A stretch of 64,000 bases of DNA. Source: Pseudomonas chlororaphis. Lineage in GTDB: Bacteria > Pseudomonadota > Gammaproteobacteria > Pseudomonadales > Pseudomonadaceae. Positions 29,743 to 38,573 of the stretch are shown in pieces; positions within the stretch are counted from its first letter, which is position 1; each line of letters opens with the position of its first letter. The notes beneath the pieces were generated by a model. It was not told where the DNA came from and searched no databases. It worked only from the letters and a program-made list of their open reading frames with translations. Both the position numbers and the translations under genes were made by a program. The stretch covers positions 2,803,734-2,867,733 of the forward strand of contig CP011020.1 of the NCBI GenBank assembly GCA_001023535.1, in the 5' to 3' direction.

Positions 29743-30291
29743 CTACAACTCCACCTTCACCCAACTCACCGGCTGATCCAGCCAATCGGCGAATTCGTCG
29801 AGGAAGTCCTGCTTGAACCCCGCCTCCAGCCAGTTGTTGAAGATGAACCCCAGGTTGGAGAAACCGCAAGGCTGCAGGAACAGGAAGCCGTTGATGTCAT
29901 CTTCATGGCCACATTCAGGGCAGGTGAAGTTGTCGGTGCGGGCGGGCATCCAGTCTTCCAGACTTTCGAACAGCGCCTCGCCGATCTCCTGGCGGCATTC
30001 GGCACAGCCGGCTTCTTCGAGAAAGCCCTTGGCCGGCGTGTAGATGCAGCGCTTGGTGATGATTTCCAACCCGTTGACCGCTTCCCCGAACGGCAAGGCA
30101 TCGGGGTGCAACACCACGTTGCTCGCGCCAGGTGCAATGGCATGGGCCATGCGATTGCCGGTGCGCCCGCAGGTGGTCAGTTGTTCCTCGACGATGTTCT
30201 TGCGCACCAGCCAGCGCACGATCGCCCTGGCCCGGGGTTCGTGGACTGGCAAGGTGGAGATTTTCGGAACGATGATGCTTTGGGAGTTCAT
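29743..30291 (-). CDS. Uncharacterised protein with zinc-ribbon cysteines
   Basis: A 182-residue soluble protein without signal peptide. Two CxxC pairs (CAECRQ near residue 95 and CPECGH near 124) could hold one zinc. The C-terminal part is acidic and aromatic (FLFLQPCGFSNLGFIFNNWLEA) and ends WVKVEL. I recall similar Pseudomonas proteins carrying misleading names such as sugar ABC transporter ATPase; no Walker motif is present, so that label is unsupported. It is a single gene beside guaBA. The function is unknown. Confidence 0.75.
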   Translation of the reverse strand: MNSQSIIVPKISTLPVHEPRARAIVRWLVRKNIVEEQLTTCGRTGNRMAHAIAPGASNVVLHPDALPFGEAVNGLEIITKRCIYTPAKGFLEEAGCAECRQEIGEALFESLEDWMPARTDNFTCPECGHEDDINGFLFLQPCGFSNLGFIFNNWLEAGFKQDFLDEFADWLDQPVSWVKVEL

Positions 30292-30360
30292 GACGAGGCC
30301 TGGGGTTTCTCTGGCGGGAGCAATTAAAAGGCCGGCAGCTTAATCCCTGGTCAAGCCAGG

Positions 30361-31128
30361 TCAAGCACTCAGGTAACGCCCGATCAAGGCAATGCCGCTG
30401 GCGAGCACCAGCCAGGTCACCAGGCGCACGAACGCTTCACGCGACATCCTCATGGTCAGGCGACGCCCCACCCACAGTCCCAGCGCCATGGCCGGCAACA
30501 AACACAGCGCCAGTACCAGCAAGGGTAGCTCGGCATACACGCCCGCGACAGCGAACAGGCTCAGGCGCACCACGGTGCTGCAACTGATCAAGGCACTCTG
30601 GGTCGCCCGGGCCGGCTCCTTGGGCAAGCGGCTGTTCAGGTAGATGGCATACAGAAAGCCGCCGCTGCCGAACAACGCCCCGAACATCCCGCCCACTATG
30701 CCCATCGGCACCGACCACAGCGCCGACAACTGAGTCGGCCGGGCCTTGATCAACAGGCTGTAGATCGCATAGCCGCTGATGAACACGCCCATCAACAACA
30801 GCAGCACGTCGGACTTGAGGTTAAGCAGGAACATCACCCCCAGGCTGCAGCCCACCGCCATGCACGGCAGCAACCGCAGCAGCTCGGGCCGCGACACGTC
30901 CCGTCGCGAGGGCAACAGGTTGCCGAAGGCCGCGACAAAATCCAGCAACACCAGCAACGGTACGATTTTTGACAAGGGCATGAACAGCAACAGGATCGGC
31001 GCCGCCACCAGCGCCGTGCCGAACCCGGCGATGCCGAAGACGATGTAGGCCAGGCCGATGGCCAGGCCGATGATCAACCATTCGACGGGGGCGAATGCCC
31101 ATTGCCCCAACCACGACAGAGGATCCAT
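30361..31128 (-). CDS. TauE/SafE family permease
   Basis: A 255-residue membrane protein with about eight helices. The first motif GLAYIVFGIAGFGTALVAAP and the second half repeat MGIVGGMFGALFGSGG are the two glycine-rich signatures of TauE/SafE anion permeases (sulfite, sulfoacetate or related export). The substrate is not predictable. The ATG at 31128 has AAGGAAG upstream; the longer frame reads into a REPIN. It is a single gene, convergent with the zinc-ribbon gene's upstream side but in the same direction. Confidence 0.88.
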   Translation of the reverse strand: MDPLSWLGQWAFAPVEWLIIGLAIGLAYIVFGIAGFGTALVAAPILLLFMPLSKIVPLLVLLDFVAAFGNLLPSRRDVSRPELLRLLPCMAVGCSLGVMFLLNLKSDVLLLLMGVFISGYAIYSLLIKARPTQLSALWSVPMGIVGGMFGALFGSGGFLYAIYLNSRLPKEPARATQSALISCSTVVRLSLFAVAGVYAELPLLVLALCLLPAMALGLWVGRRLTMRMSREAFVRLVTWLVLASGIALIGRYLSA

Positions 31129-31214
31129 TGCACAACTTCCTTGATGGCGAAGAGGCGACTTTAGCCAAGTGCCGGGCGGCATATCCAGTATTTGTAGAGA
31201 CCGCCCTACCGCTT

Positions 31215-31288
31215 TCGCGGGCGAGCCCGCTCCCACAGTTGATCTTCAGTACGACATAGATCGCCTGTGGGAGCGAGCTTGCTCGCGA
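31215..31288. repeat. REPIN, family A
   Basis: TCGCGGGCGAGCCCGCTCCC at the left and TGTGGGAGCGAGCTTGCTCG at the right form an inverted pair with a short 28-nt centre. It lies in the divergent gap between the permease and xseA. Confidence 0.85.
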
Positions 31289-31348
31289 TGCAGGCAACCC
31301 GGTCTAATTGTCTGCACACCATCGGCGAATCCCCTTATCATGCCGCCC

Positions 31349-32728
31349 ATGATTAAAGATCCCTTTGCCCGCCTGGGCCTGGACCGCGAGGTCCTGACTG
31401 TCAGCCAGCTCAACGGCCGTGCGCGGGTGTTGCTCGAAGACGTGTTCAGCAACATCTGGGTCGAGGGCGAAATCTCCAACCTCGCCCGTCCGGCCTCCGG
31501 CCATGTGTACTTCACCCTCAAGGACAGTGGCGCCCAGGTGCGCTGCGCGCTGTTCCGGCAGAACGCCGCCCGGGTTCGCCAGGCCTTGAAAGACGGGTTG
31601 GCGGTGAAGGTGCGCGGCAAGGTCTCGCTGTTCGAGGGGCGTGGCGATTATCAACTGATTCTCGACACCGTCGAGCCGGCCGGCGATGGCGCCCTGCGCC
31701 TGGCCTTCGATGCCCTGAAGGAAAAGCTCAGCGCCGAAGGCCTGTTCAGCGCCGAGCGCAAGGTGCCGCTCCCGGCCCATCCACAACGCATCGGCATCAT
31801 CAGTTCGCCCACTGGCGCCGTGATCCGCGACATCATCAGCGTCTTCCGCCGCCGTGCGCCGCAGATTTCCCTGACGCTGATCCCCACCGCCGTGCAGGGC
31901 CGCGAAGCCACCGCGCAGATCGTCCGCGCCCTGAAGCTGGCGGACGCCCGGGGGTTCGATGCCCTGATCCTGGCCCGGGGTGGCGGTTCACTGGAAGACT
32001 TGTGGTGTTTCAACGAAGAAGCCGTAGCCCGGGCCGTGGACGCCTGCGTGACACCGATCGTCAGCGCCGTCGGCCATGAAACCGACGTGTCCATCAGCGA
32101 TTTCGTCGCCGACGTACGCGCCCCGACGCCCTCCGCCGCCGCCGAACTGCTGGCGCCGGATGCCGGCGACCTGGTGCGCCGGGTCGAAAGCCTGCATCGC
32201 CGGCTGGTGATGCGCATGCGCGACCGCCTGATGCGCGATCAACTGCGCCTCGAAGGCCTCACCCGGCGCCTGCGCCACCCCGGCGAACGCCTGCGTCAGC
32301 AAGCCCAGCGCCTGGACGACCTGGACATGCGCCTGCGCCGCGCCTTCGAACGCAGCCTCAATACTCGCCGTGAACGGCTCATCCGTCTGGAAACCCGCCT
32401 GGCCGGACAACATCCAGGCCGGCACCTGGCCTTGCTGCGCCATCGCCTGGACAGCCTTGCCGAACGCCTGCCGCGAGCAATGCGCGAGGGCCTGAAAGCG
32501 CGACGCGTGCAGTTGCACAACCAGATGCAGACGCTGCACATCGTCAGCCCCCTGGCGACCCTTGGCCGGGGCTACAGCATCCTGCTCGACGAACGCGGCC
32601 ATGCGATCCGCAGCGCCGGGCAAACCCACACCGGCCAGCGCCTGAGCGCCAGGCTCGGCGAAGGCGAACTGCTGGTGCGGGTCGAAGACAACCACCTGAC
32701 ACCGGTCACCCTTTCTCTACTGGATTGA
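31349..32728 (+). CDS. xseA: Exodeoxyribonuclease VII large subunit
   Basis: A 459-residue catalytic subunit of the single-strand exonuclease ExoVII. It has an N-terminal OB fold (residues 15-110; GEISNLARPASGHVYFTLKD) and the catalytic domain with IGIISSPTGAVIRDI and ARGGGSLEDLWCFNEE. The VGHETDVSISDFVADVRAPT segment is conserved. A long coiled-coil follows at about 260-390. The start at 31349 (MIKDPFARLGL) gives the family length; an ATG nine bases earlier is also possible. Confidence 0.96.
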   Translation: MIKDPFARLGLDREVLTVSQLNGRARVLLEDVFSNIWVEGEISNLARPASGHVYFTLKDSGAQVRCALFRQNAARVRQALKDGLAVKVRGKVSLFEGRGDYQLILDTVEPAGDGALRLAFDALKEKLSAEGLFSAERKVPLPAHPQRIGIISSPTGAVIRDIISVFRRRAPQISLTLIPTAVQGREATAQIVRALKLADARGFDALILARGGGSLEDLWCFNEEAVARAVDACVTPIVSAVGHETDVSISDFVADVRAPTPSAAAELLAPDAGDLVRRVESLHRRLVMRMRDRLMRDQLRLEGLTRRLRHPGERLRQQAQRLDDLDMRLRRAFERSLNTRRERLIRLETRLAGQHPGRHLALLRHRLDSLAERLPRAMREGLKARRVQLHNQMQTLHIVSPLATLGRGYSILLDERGHAIRSAGQTHTGQRLSARLGEGELLVRVEDNHLTPVTLSLLD

Positions 32729-32731
32729 CTC

Positions 32732-33565
32732 ATGCCGCGACTTTCCCTCTCCGCCCTGGCACCGCTGCTGTTGCTGTGCCTGGCCGCCCAGGCCCACGCC
32801 GACAGCTACATCACCCGCCTGTTGAACAAACCGGTGCCCGGCGGCGTGGCCGTGGTGGACCTGGGCAGCGCAGCCCAGGCACCGAAAGCCAGCTATCAGG
32901 GCAAGCCGGTGCTGGTGGTCAAGGAACAGAACAACTGGCTGGCGATTGTCGGCATCCCGTTGACCGTCCAACCCGGCACCCAGCAGATCAGCAGCGGCGG
33001 GACCACCCAACCGTTCGTGGTCGGCTACAAGAAATACCCCGAACAGCACATCACCCTGGCGAACAAACGCCAGGTCAACCCGAACCCGGCGGACCTCAAG
33101 CGCATCGACGCCGAACTGGCCGTGCAATTGAAGGCCTACCGCAGCTTCAGCCCGAACATCCCCAGCAACCTGCTGCTGGACAAACCCGTCAACGGCCCGC
33201 TGTCGAGCAAGTTCGGCGTGCGCCGCTTCTTCAACGGCGAAGAACGCAACCCCCACGCGGGCCTCGACTTCGCCGTGCCCGCCGGCACGCCCATCAAGAC
33301 CCCGGCCGCCGGCAAGGTGATCCTCACCGGCAACTACTTCTTCAATGGCAACACCGTGTTCGTCGACCACGGACAAGGCTTCATCAGCATGTTCTGCCAC
33401 ATGTCGAAGATCGACGTGAAGGTCGGCCAGCAACTGGCACGGGGCACGGTGGTGGGCAAGGTCGGCTCCACGGGCCGGGCGACCGGGCCGCACATGCACT
33501 GGAACATCAGCCTGAACGATGCACGGGTGGATCCGGCCATTTTTATCGGGGCGTTTCAGCCCTGA
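32732..33565 (+). CDS. Secreted M23 family metallopeptidase
   Basis: A 277-residue protein with a signal peptide (residues 1-23, cleaved near AHA-D). The N-terminal half is a beta-rich prodomain-like region. The C-terminal M23/LytM domain (about 145-270) has the zinc motif HAGLD (His175, Asp179) and HMH (His254, His256), all present, so an active peptidoglycan endopeptidase is likely. A conserved GPLSSKFGVRRFFNGEERNP precedes the motif. It begins three bases after xseA and is probably co-transcribed. Confidence 0.92.
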   Translation: MPRLSLSALAPLLLLCLAAQAHADSYITRLLNKPVPGGVAVVDLGSAAQAPKASYQGKPVLVVKEQNNWLAIVGIPLTVQPGTQQISSGGTTQPFVVGYKKYPEQHITLANKRQVNPNPADLKRIDAELAVQLKAYRSFSPNIPSNLLLDKPVNGPLSSKFGVRRFFNGEERNPHAGLDFAVPAGTPIKTPAAGKVILTGNYFFNGNTVFVDHGQGFISMFCHMSKIDVKVGQQLARGTVVGKVGSTGRATGPHMHWNISLNDARVDPAIFIGAFQP

Positions 33566-33589
33566 AATGTGCTGAGGCTCCTGGCCTCT

Positions 33590-33680
33590 TCGCGAGCAAG
33601 CCCGCTCCCACATAGGGATCTCCTGCGAACACAACATTTGCAACCCACAGAGATCCCCTGTGGGAGCGAGCTTGCTCGCG
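33590..33680. repeat. REPIN, family A
   Basis: TCGCGAGCAAGCCCGCTCCC at the left and TGTGGGAGCGAGCTTGCTCG at the right. A smaller inverted pair, GGGATCTC near 33616 and GAGATCCC near 33649, lies between them. The rest of the 465-nt gap to leuA holds the leader ORF at 33860 and its 3' hairpins. Confidence 0.85.
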
Positions 33681-33859
33681 GTGACGCCTCCCATCACCAC
33701 CCTCCCGCAAATTGCCAAGCTCAAAACATCGACGCAATTCCTGATATCCATACCTGACACATGCGCGATTAAATCTCGCAAACCCGCCAAAAATCAGAAC
33801 TTCTCTCAATTTTTTCCGACTGCTTGCGATCCTCCCCTCACACGGTTAGGGTTGAGGGC

Positions 33860-33937
33860 ATGAAAACCTCTCACACCCTCATCCAGCTTCGCCAGCACCG
33901 CAGCCTGTGCCTCGTCAGCGCACGACTGCCGGGCTGA
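33860..33937 (+). CDS. Putative leuA leader peptide (25 residues)
   Basis: A short ORF, MKTSHTLIQLRQHR followed by SLCLVSARLPG, with GAGGGC just before its ATG. Five of its 25 residues are leucine (CTC, CTT, CTG, CTC, CTG), but without the run of consecutive leucines seen in E. coli LeuL; histidine and arginine are also enriched. It ends 93 nt before leuA. The spacer contains a hairpin GGCCG/CGGCC (33990-34007) and AGGCCGCC followed by TTTTT. This fits attenuation of leuA by ribosome stalling; it is inference. Confidence 0.55.
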   Translation: MKTSHTLIQLRQHRSLCLVSARLPG

Positions 33938-34030
33938 ATCGCGGCACCTCGTCCAGGCTATGAAGCCACCCCCGTTCGAACCACCGGCAGGCCGCCTTTT
34001 TCCGGCCACGACAACAAAAGGATTCCCCCG

Positions 34031-35710
34031 ATGAGCATGCTCAAAGACCCGTCTTCCAAGTACCGCGCCTTCCCGACCATCAACCTGCCGGATCGCACCT
34101 GGCCGTCGAAGACCATCACCGCCGCGCCGATCTGGTGCAGCTCCGACCTGCGTGACGGCAACCAGTCGCTGATCGAGCCGATGGACGCCGCGAAGAAGCT
34201 GCGCTTCTGGAAAACCCTGGTCGCCGTCGGCGTGAAGGAAATCGAAGCGTCGTTCCCGGCCGCTTCGCAGACCGACTTCGACTTCGTGCGCACCCTCATC
34301 GAAGAAGGCCACATCCCGGACGACACCACCATCCAGGTGCTGACCCAGGCTCGCGAAGACCTTATTGCGCGGACCTTCGAATCCCTGCGCGGGGCGAAGA
34401 AAGCCATCGTCCACCTGTATAACGCCACCTGCCCGTCGTTCCGCCGCATCGTGTTCAACCAGGACAAGGAAGGCGTGAAGGAAATCGCGGTGAACGCCGC
34501 CAAGCTGTTCGTCAAATACGCCGCGCAGCAACCCGAAACCCAGTGGCAGTTCGAGTACTCGCCGGAAACCTTCAGCGCCACCGAGCTGGAGTTCGCCAAG
34601 GAAGTCTGCGACGCGGTGATCGAGGTCTGGAACCCGACGCCCGAGCGCAAGGTGATCCTCAACCTGCCGGCCACCGTGGAAGTCGCCACCCCGAACATCT
34701 ACGCCGACCAGATCGAATGGTTCGGCCGCCACATCAACCGCCGTGACAGCGTGATCATCAGCCTGCACACCCACAACGACCGTGGCACCGGCGTAGCCGC
34801 CACCGAGCTGGGCCTGATGGCCGGCGCCGACCGTGTCGAAGGCTGCCTGTTCGGCAACGGCGAGCGTACCGGCAACGTCGATCTGGTGACCGTGGCACTG
34901 AACCTCTACACCCAAGGCATCGACCCTGAGCTGGACTTCTCCGACATCGACGGCGTGCGCAAGGTGGTCGAGGAATGCAACCAGATTCCGGTGCACCCGC
35001 GTCACCCGTATGTGGGCGACCTGGTCCACACCGCGTTCTCCGGTTCGCACCAGGACGCCATCCGCAAGGGCTTCGCCCAGCAGAAACCGGACACCCTGTG
35101 GGAAGTGCCGTACCTGCCGATCGACCCGGCCGACATCGGTCGCAGCTACGAGGCGGTGATTCGCGTGAACAGTCAATCCGGCAAGGGCGGCATCGCCTAC
35201 CTGCTGGAACAGGAATACGGCATCAGCCTGCCACGGCGCATGCAGATCGAGTTCAGCCAGGTGGTCCAGCGCGAAACCGATCGCCTCGGCCTGGAGATGA
35301 CCGCCCAGCAGATCCACGCCCTGCTCCACAGCGAGTACCTGCAAGCCAACACCCCGTATGCGCTGGTCAGCCATCGCCTGCAGGAAGAGAACGGCAACAG
35401 CGCGGTGGAAGTCGAAGTGGCCAGCAAGGGCCAGGGCGAGACCAACCTGCATTGGCGCGGCAAGGGCAACGGCGCCCTGGAAGCCCTGGTGGCCGGCCTG
35501 CCGGTGCCGGTGGAAATCATGGACTACAACGAACACGCCATCGGCGCCGGGACCAACGCCAAGGCTGCGGCCTACATCGAGCTGCGGGTCAACGGTGAAC
35601 GCGCGGTGCACGGTGTGGGCATCGATGAAAACATCACCACCGCCAGCTTCAAGGCCCTGTTCAGCGCGCTGAACCGCTCGCTGAGCCAGATAGAAGCCAA
35701 AGCGGCCTGA
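34031..35710 (+). CDS. leuA: 2-isopropylmalate synthase
   Basis: A 559-residue enzyme condensing acetyl-CoA with 2-oxoisovalerate, the first step of leucine synthesis. It belongs to the long LeuA type. The catalytic HMGL-like barrel begins with [11 protein letters not shown] and contains the metal-binding SLHTHNDRG. The C-terminal regulatory LeuA domain (about 430-555) should bind leucine for feedback inhibition. The ATG at 34031 follows AAAGGA at 8 nt. It is a single-gene unit, with a leader peptide upstream and a strong terminator downstream. Confidence 0.97.
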   Translation: MSMLKDPSSKYRAFPTINLPDRTWPSKTITAAPIWCSSDLRDGNQSLIEPMDAAKKLRFWKTLVAVGVKEIEASFPAASQTDFDFVRTLIEEGHIPDDTTIQVLTQAREDLIARTFESLRGAKKAIVHLYNATCPSFRRIVFNQDKEGVKEIAVNAAKLFVKYAAQQPETQWQFEYSPETFSATELEFAKEVCDAVIEVWNPTPERKVILNLPATVEVATPNIYADQIEWFGRHINRRDSVIISLHTHNDRGTGVAATELGLMAGADRVEGCLFGNGERTGNVDLVTVALNLYTQGIDPELDFSDIDGVRKVVEECNQIPVHPRHPYVGDLVHTAFSGSHQDAIRKGFAQQKPDTLWEVPYLPIDPADIGRSYEAVIRVNSQSGKGGIAYLLEQEYGISLPRRMQIEFSQVVQRETDRLGLEMTAQQIHALLHSEYLQANTPYALVSHRLQEENGNSAVEVEVASKGQGETNLHWRGKGNGALEALVAGLPVPVEIMDYNEHAIGAGTNAKAAAYIELRVNGERAVHGVGIDENITTASFKALFSALNRSLSQIEAKAA

Positions 35711-35730
35711 TCCTCCGCTGAATACAAAAA

Positions 35731-35760
35731 GCCCCGGGGTGTGAACCCCGGGGCTTTTTT
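35731..35760 (+). terminator. Terminator of leuA
   Basis: A perfect 10-bp stem GCCCCGGGGT / ACCCCGGGGC with a GTGA loop followed by seven T. AAAAA before the stem would also allow termination from the other strand. Confidence 0.92.
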
Positions 35761-35797
35761 GTGGGCTGGCATTAACGGACGTTCTGCGTTCGGCTCT

Positions 35798-35820
35798 TGT
35801 AGGAGCGCGCTTGCTCGCGA
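35798..35820. repeat. REP palindrome, family A (single, diverged)
   Basis: TGTAGGAGCGCGCTTGCTCG with CGA following. One arm has TAGGAGCGCG instead of TGGGAGCGAG. No partner is visible nearby. Confidence 0.65.
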
Positions 35821-35847
35821 AGACGGCGGCGGCTCAGCCCCCCAATG

Positions 35848-36261
35848 TCAAGCATGGGTGTCGACAGGGCCGGCCATCGCCTGCAGCAACGATGCCCGCA
35901 AGGTTTGCAAGGCAGCCTGGGTGCCCATGATCTGGGTCTGGATGGCCATCGCCTGCTGGGTCTTCTGTTCGGCGCTGGCCTGGCTCTTCTGCACTCGCGC
36001 CAGCTCAGCTTGCTGCTGGGCCAGGAGCTTCTCGGCCTGCTCGATTTGCTTCTTCAACTGCTCGACGACATCGATACCGCCGCTGGAAGGCGCACCGGCC
36101 ACGTTGGCGCCGCTGGTATCGACTTTCAGTGTTTTCCCCTTCTCATCGCCAGCTTCGGTCGCTGTCGTGGTAGTCGCCGTTTCTTCGCCAGCGCCCTTGA
36201 TCCGAACGGTGGGGGCCGAAAGCGGATAAGGGTTTACGGTAGTTGCGCTGATAGTGGTCAT
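35848..36261 (-). CDS. Uncharacterised coiled-coil protein
   Basis: A 137-residue hydrophilic protein. Residues 1-60 are low-complexity and rich in threonine, alanine and glycine. Residues 63-115 form a strongly predicted coiled coil (VVEQLKKQIEQAEKLLAQQQ and onward). There is no signal peptide and no membrane helix. AAGGAGGCG at ideal spacing suggests high translation. It is a single gene. The layout recalls small FlxA-like proteins, but I cannot assign a family. Confidence 0.75.
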   Translation of the reverse strand: MTTISATTVNPYPLSAPTVRIKGAGEETATTTTATEAGDEKGKTLKVDTSGANVAGAPSSGGIDVVEQLKKQIEQAEKLLAQQQAELARVQKSQASAEQKTQQAMAIQTQIMGTQAALQTLRASLLQAMAGPVDTHA

Positions 36262-36329
36262 GGGTACGCCTCCTTGGATGACTTTCTATCGGCCTGCGCC
36301 CCCCTTTCTAAAGGGCTGAATCGTTACAT

Positions 36330-37121
36330 TTAGATGAATTCGAAGTCATCTGCATCCAGGTTCGCGGGAAACCGCGTGCGGTACGCGGCCAGGTCGGCTG
36401 CGTTCAAGCGCACCGTGAACACACCGTCGGCGTCGCCGGCGCTGAGCAAGGTCTCGCCCTGGAAATCCAGCACCTGGCTGTCGCCGGTGTAGGCGAAGCC
36501 CTTGCCATCGGTACCGATGCGGTTCACCGCGGCGACATAACACAGGTTCTCGATCGCCCGGGCCGGCAGGAGCCGGTTCCAATGCTGGCGACGCGCACCT
36601 GGCCAGTTGGCGGTGTACAGCAGCAGGTCGGTGTCCTCGGCGTCGCGGCTCCAGACCGGAAAGCGCAGGTCGTAGCAGATCAGCGGACGAACCCGCCAGC
36701 CCTTGAGCTCGAATAGCACCTGGCGCTCCCCCGGCGTGTAGTGGTTGTGCTCCCCCGCCATGCGAAACAGATGACGCTTGTCGTAATGCAGCACTTCACC
36801 GTCCGGCCGCACCCAGAGCAGGCGGTTGCGGTGGCTACCGTCGGCGGCCTGGACAATCAGGCTGCCGGTGATCACCGCATCGAGCCGCGCCGCCTGGGTG
36901 CGAAGCCACACGCTGGTGGGGCCGTGCTCCGGCTCCGCCAGGGTGTGCGACGCCATGGAAAACCCGGTGGTGAACATTTCCGGGAGGATGATCAAGTCCG
37001 CCCCGCGGGCCTGTTCCAACAGGCCTTCGAAATGCTCCAGGTTGGCCTGGCGATCGTGCCAGGCCAGCGTGGTCTGGATCAGGGCAATGTCGAGGTTCGG
37101 CAACGCGCTCAAATCACGCAT
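36330..37121 (-). CDS. yafV: Omega-amidase YafV/Nit2-like (nitrilase superfamily)
   Basis: A 263-residue carbon-nitrogen hydrolase. The Glu-Lys-Cys triad is visible in ILPEMFTTGF, HYDKRHLF and LICYDLRFP. YafV and Nit2 hydrolyse 2-oxoglutaramate or 2-oxosuccinamate. Its start overlaps the end of the aminotransferase gene by 13 nt, which matches the glutamine transaminase/omega-amidase pathway: the partner transfers an amino group from glutamine and this enzyme removes the resulting oxo-amide, pulling the reaction forward. The assignment to YafV rests on the triad context and the neighbour. Confidence 0.85.
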   Translation of the reverse strand: MRDLSALPNLDIALIQTTLAWHDRQANLEHFEGLLEQARGADLIILPEMFTTGFSMASHTLAEPEHGPTSVWLRTQAARLDAVITGSLIVQAADGSHRNRLLWVRPDGEVLHYDKRHLFRMAGEHNHYTPGERQVLFELKGWRVRPLICYDLRFPVWSRDAEDTDLLLYTANWPGARRQHWNRLLPARAIENLCYVAAVNRIGTDGKGFAYTGDSQVLDFQGETLLSAGDADGVFTVRLNAADLAAYRTRFPANLDADDFEFI

Positions 37122-38257
37122 AGTTTTTCCGCCGCTTCACGCAGCGTCTCCTCGCGCTTGGCAAAGCACAGGCGCACCAGGCGCTGGCCTTGGGGTGGGT
37201 CCTGATAGAACACCGACACCGGAATCGTCGCCACGCCGTGTTCACGGGTCAGCCAGACCGCCATGTCGACGTCGTTCAGGTCCGGGCGGATCTGGCTGTA
37301 ATCCACCAGCTGAAAGTAAGTCCCGGCCACGCGCTTGAAGCTGAACCGCGACGGAGCCAGCAGATCGCAGAACAGGTCACGCTTGGCCTGGTAGAAGGCC
37401 GGCAGCTCATCGACGTGCTCGGGGTGCTCGGCCATGTAGTCGGCCAGGGCGTACTGCAACGGCGTCACACCGCAGAAACTGACGTACTGATGGACCTTGC
37501 GCAGCTCCGCGCTCAGAGCCGGCGGTGCCACGACGTAGCCGGTTTTCCAGCCCGTGACGTGATAGGTCTTGCCGAACGAACTGACCACGAAGGCCCGCTG
37601 ATACAGTTCTTCGTGGGCCAGCACGCTGGCATGGGACACACCGTCGAACACCAGGTGTTCATAGACTTCGTCGCTAACCAGGTAGATATCGCGGTCGCGA
37701 ATCAACGTCGCCAACCGATCCAGCTCGGCGCGGCTGATCAGCGCGCCGCTGGGGTTGTGCGGGGTGTTGAGGATGATCATGCGGGTACGCGGGCTCAAGG
37801 CTTCGCCAAGCTTCTGGAAGTCGATGGCGAAATCTTCCAGGCCCAGTTGCACGTGCACGCAACGCCCACCGGCCAACGTTACGGCGGGCTCGTAGCTGTC
37901 ATAGCAAGGGTCGAACACGATCACTTCGTCACCACGGTGGACCACGGCGGCAATGGCACAGAAAATCCCCTGGGTCGCACCAGGCGTCACGGTGATCTCC
38001 TGGTCGGCATCGACGCTGGCGCCGTAGCTGCGGGTGATTTTCGCGGCGATCTGCTGACGCAAGGCCGGCAGGCCGGTCATGGGCGAATACTGGTTATGGC
38101 CTTGGGCAACATGCCGACCGACCGCATCGCGCAAGGCCTGCGGGCCATCGAAATCGGGAAACCCCTGGGACAGGTTCAGCGCGCCGGTCTGCGCGGCAAG
38201 CTGGGACATCTGGGTGAAAATGGTGATGCCGACGTTTGGCAACTTGCTGGTGATCAT
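37109..38257 (-). CDS. ybdL: Methionine/glutamine aminotransferase YbdL
   Basis: A 382-residue class I PLP aminotransferase. PLP Lys230 lies in SSFGKTYHVTGWK; other PLP contacts are NTPHNPSG and the DEVYEHLVFDG loop. The N-terminal NLSQGFPDFDGPQALRDAV is typical of YbdL/KYAT (kynurenine-oxoglutarate transaminase-like, preferring Met and aromatic residues). It regenerates methionine from 4-methylthio-2-oxobutanoate using glutamine. The ATG at 38257 follows AAGGGA. It forms an operon with yafV. Confidence 0.9.
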   Translation of the reverse strand: MITSKLPNVGITIFTQMSQLAAQTGALNLSQGFPDFDGPQALRDAVGRHVAQGHNQYSPMTGLPALRQQIAAKITRSYGASVDADQEITVTPGATQGIFCAIAAVVHRGDEVIVFDPCYDSYEPAVTLAGGRCVHVQLGLEDFAIDFQKLGEALSPRTRMIILNTPHNPSGALISRAELDRLATLIRDRDIYLVSDEVYEHLVFDGVSHASVLAHEELYQRAFVVSSFGKTYHVTGWKTGYVVAPPALSAELRKVHQYVSFCGVTPLQYALADYMAEHPEHVDELPAFYQAKRDLFCDLLAPSRFSFKRVAGTYFQLVDYSQIRPDLNDVDMAVWLTREHGVATIPVSVFYQDPPQGQRLVRLCFAKREETLREAAEKLCVI

Positions 38258-38396
38258 CAACGGTCCCTTGCTCTGCCCCCGGCTCTGGCGCGGCGCGGGA
38301 GAGACCGAGAATAGCCCAATCGTCGGGCATGAAAAAGGGTGCCCAGGGGCACCCGATATCACTCAATGACATCACAGCCATCCCGACACAGAACCC

Positions 38397-38527
38397 TGTG
38401 GCGAGGGGATTTATCCCCGCTGGGTTGCGCAGCAACCCCAAAGCAGTGAATTCAATCTACCTGACACACCGAGTTGTGGGTTTTAGGGCTGCTACGCAGC
38501 CCAGCGGGGATAAATCCCCTCGCCACA
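38397..38527. repeat. REPIN, family B
   Basis: TGTGGCGAGGGGATTTATCC at the left and its exact reverse complement at the right, with inner hairpins on GGGTTGC/GCAACCC and GGGCTGC/GCAGCCC. It lies between ybdL and der and is nearly identical in design to 12988-13116. Confidence 0.88.
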
Positions 38528-38573
38528 GGTTCTGGATGCTGTCTCTGTGGGCAACGCCCCTCTGAGCAGTCAA

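Noticed and set aside
33569..33757. Short frame giving ASSRASPLPH-type peptide
   Set aside because: It is a translation of a REP palindrome; the same peptide appears at every family A locus.
33806..35611. A 601-codon open frame on the minus strand across leuA
   Set aside because: It is antisense to leuA and shows no recognisable domain.
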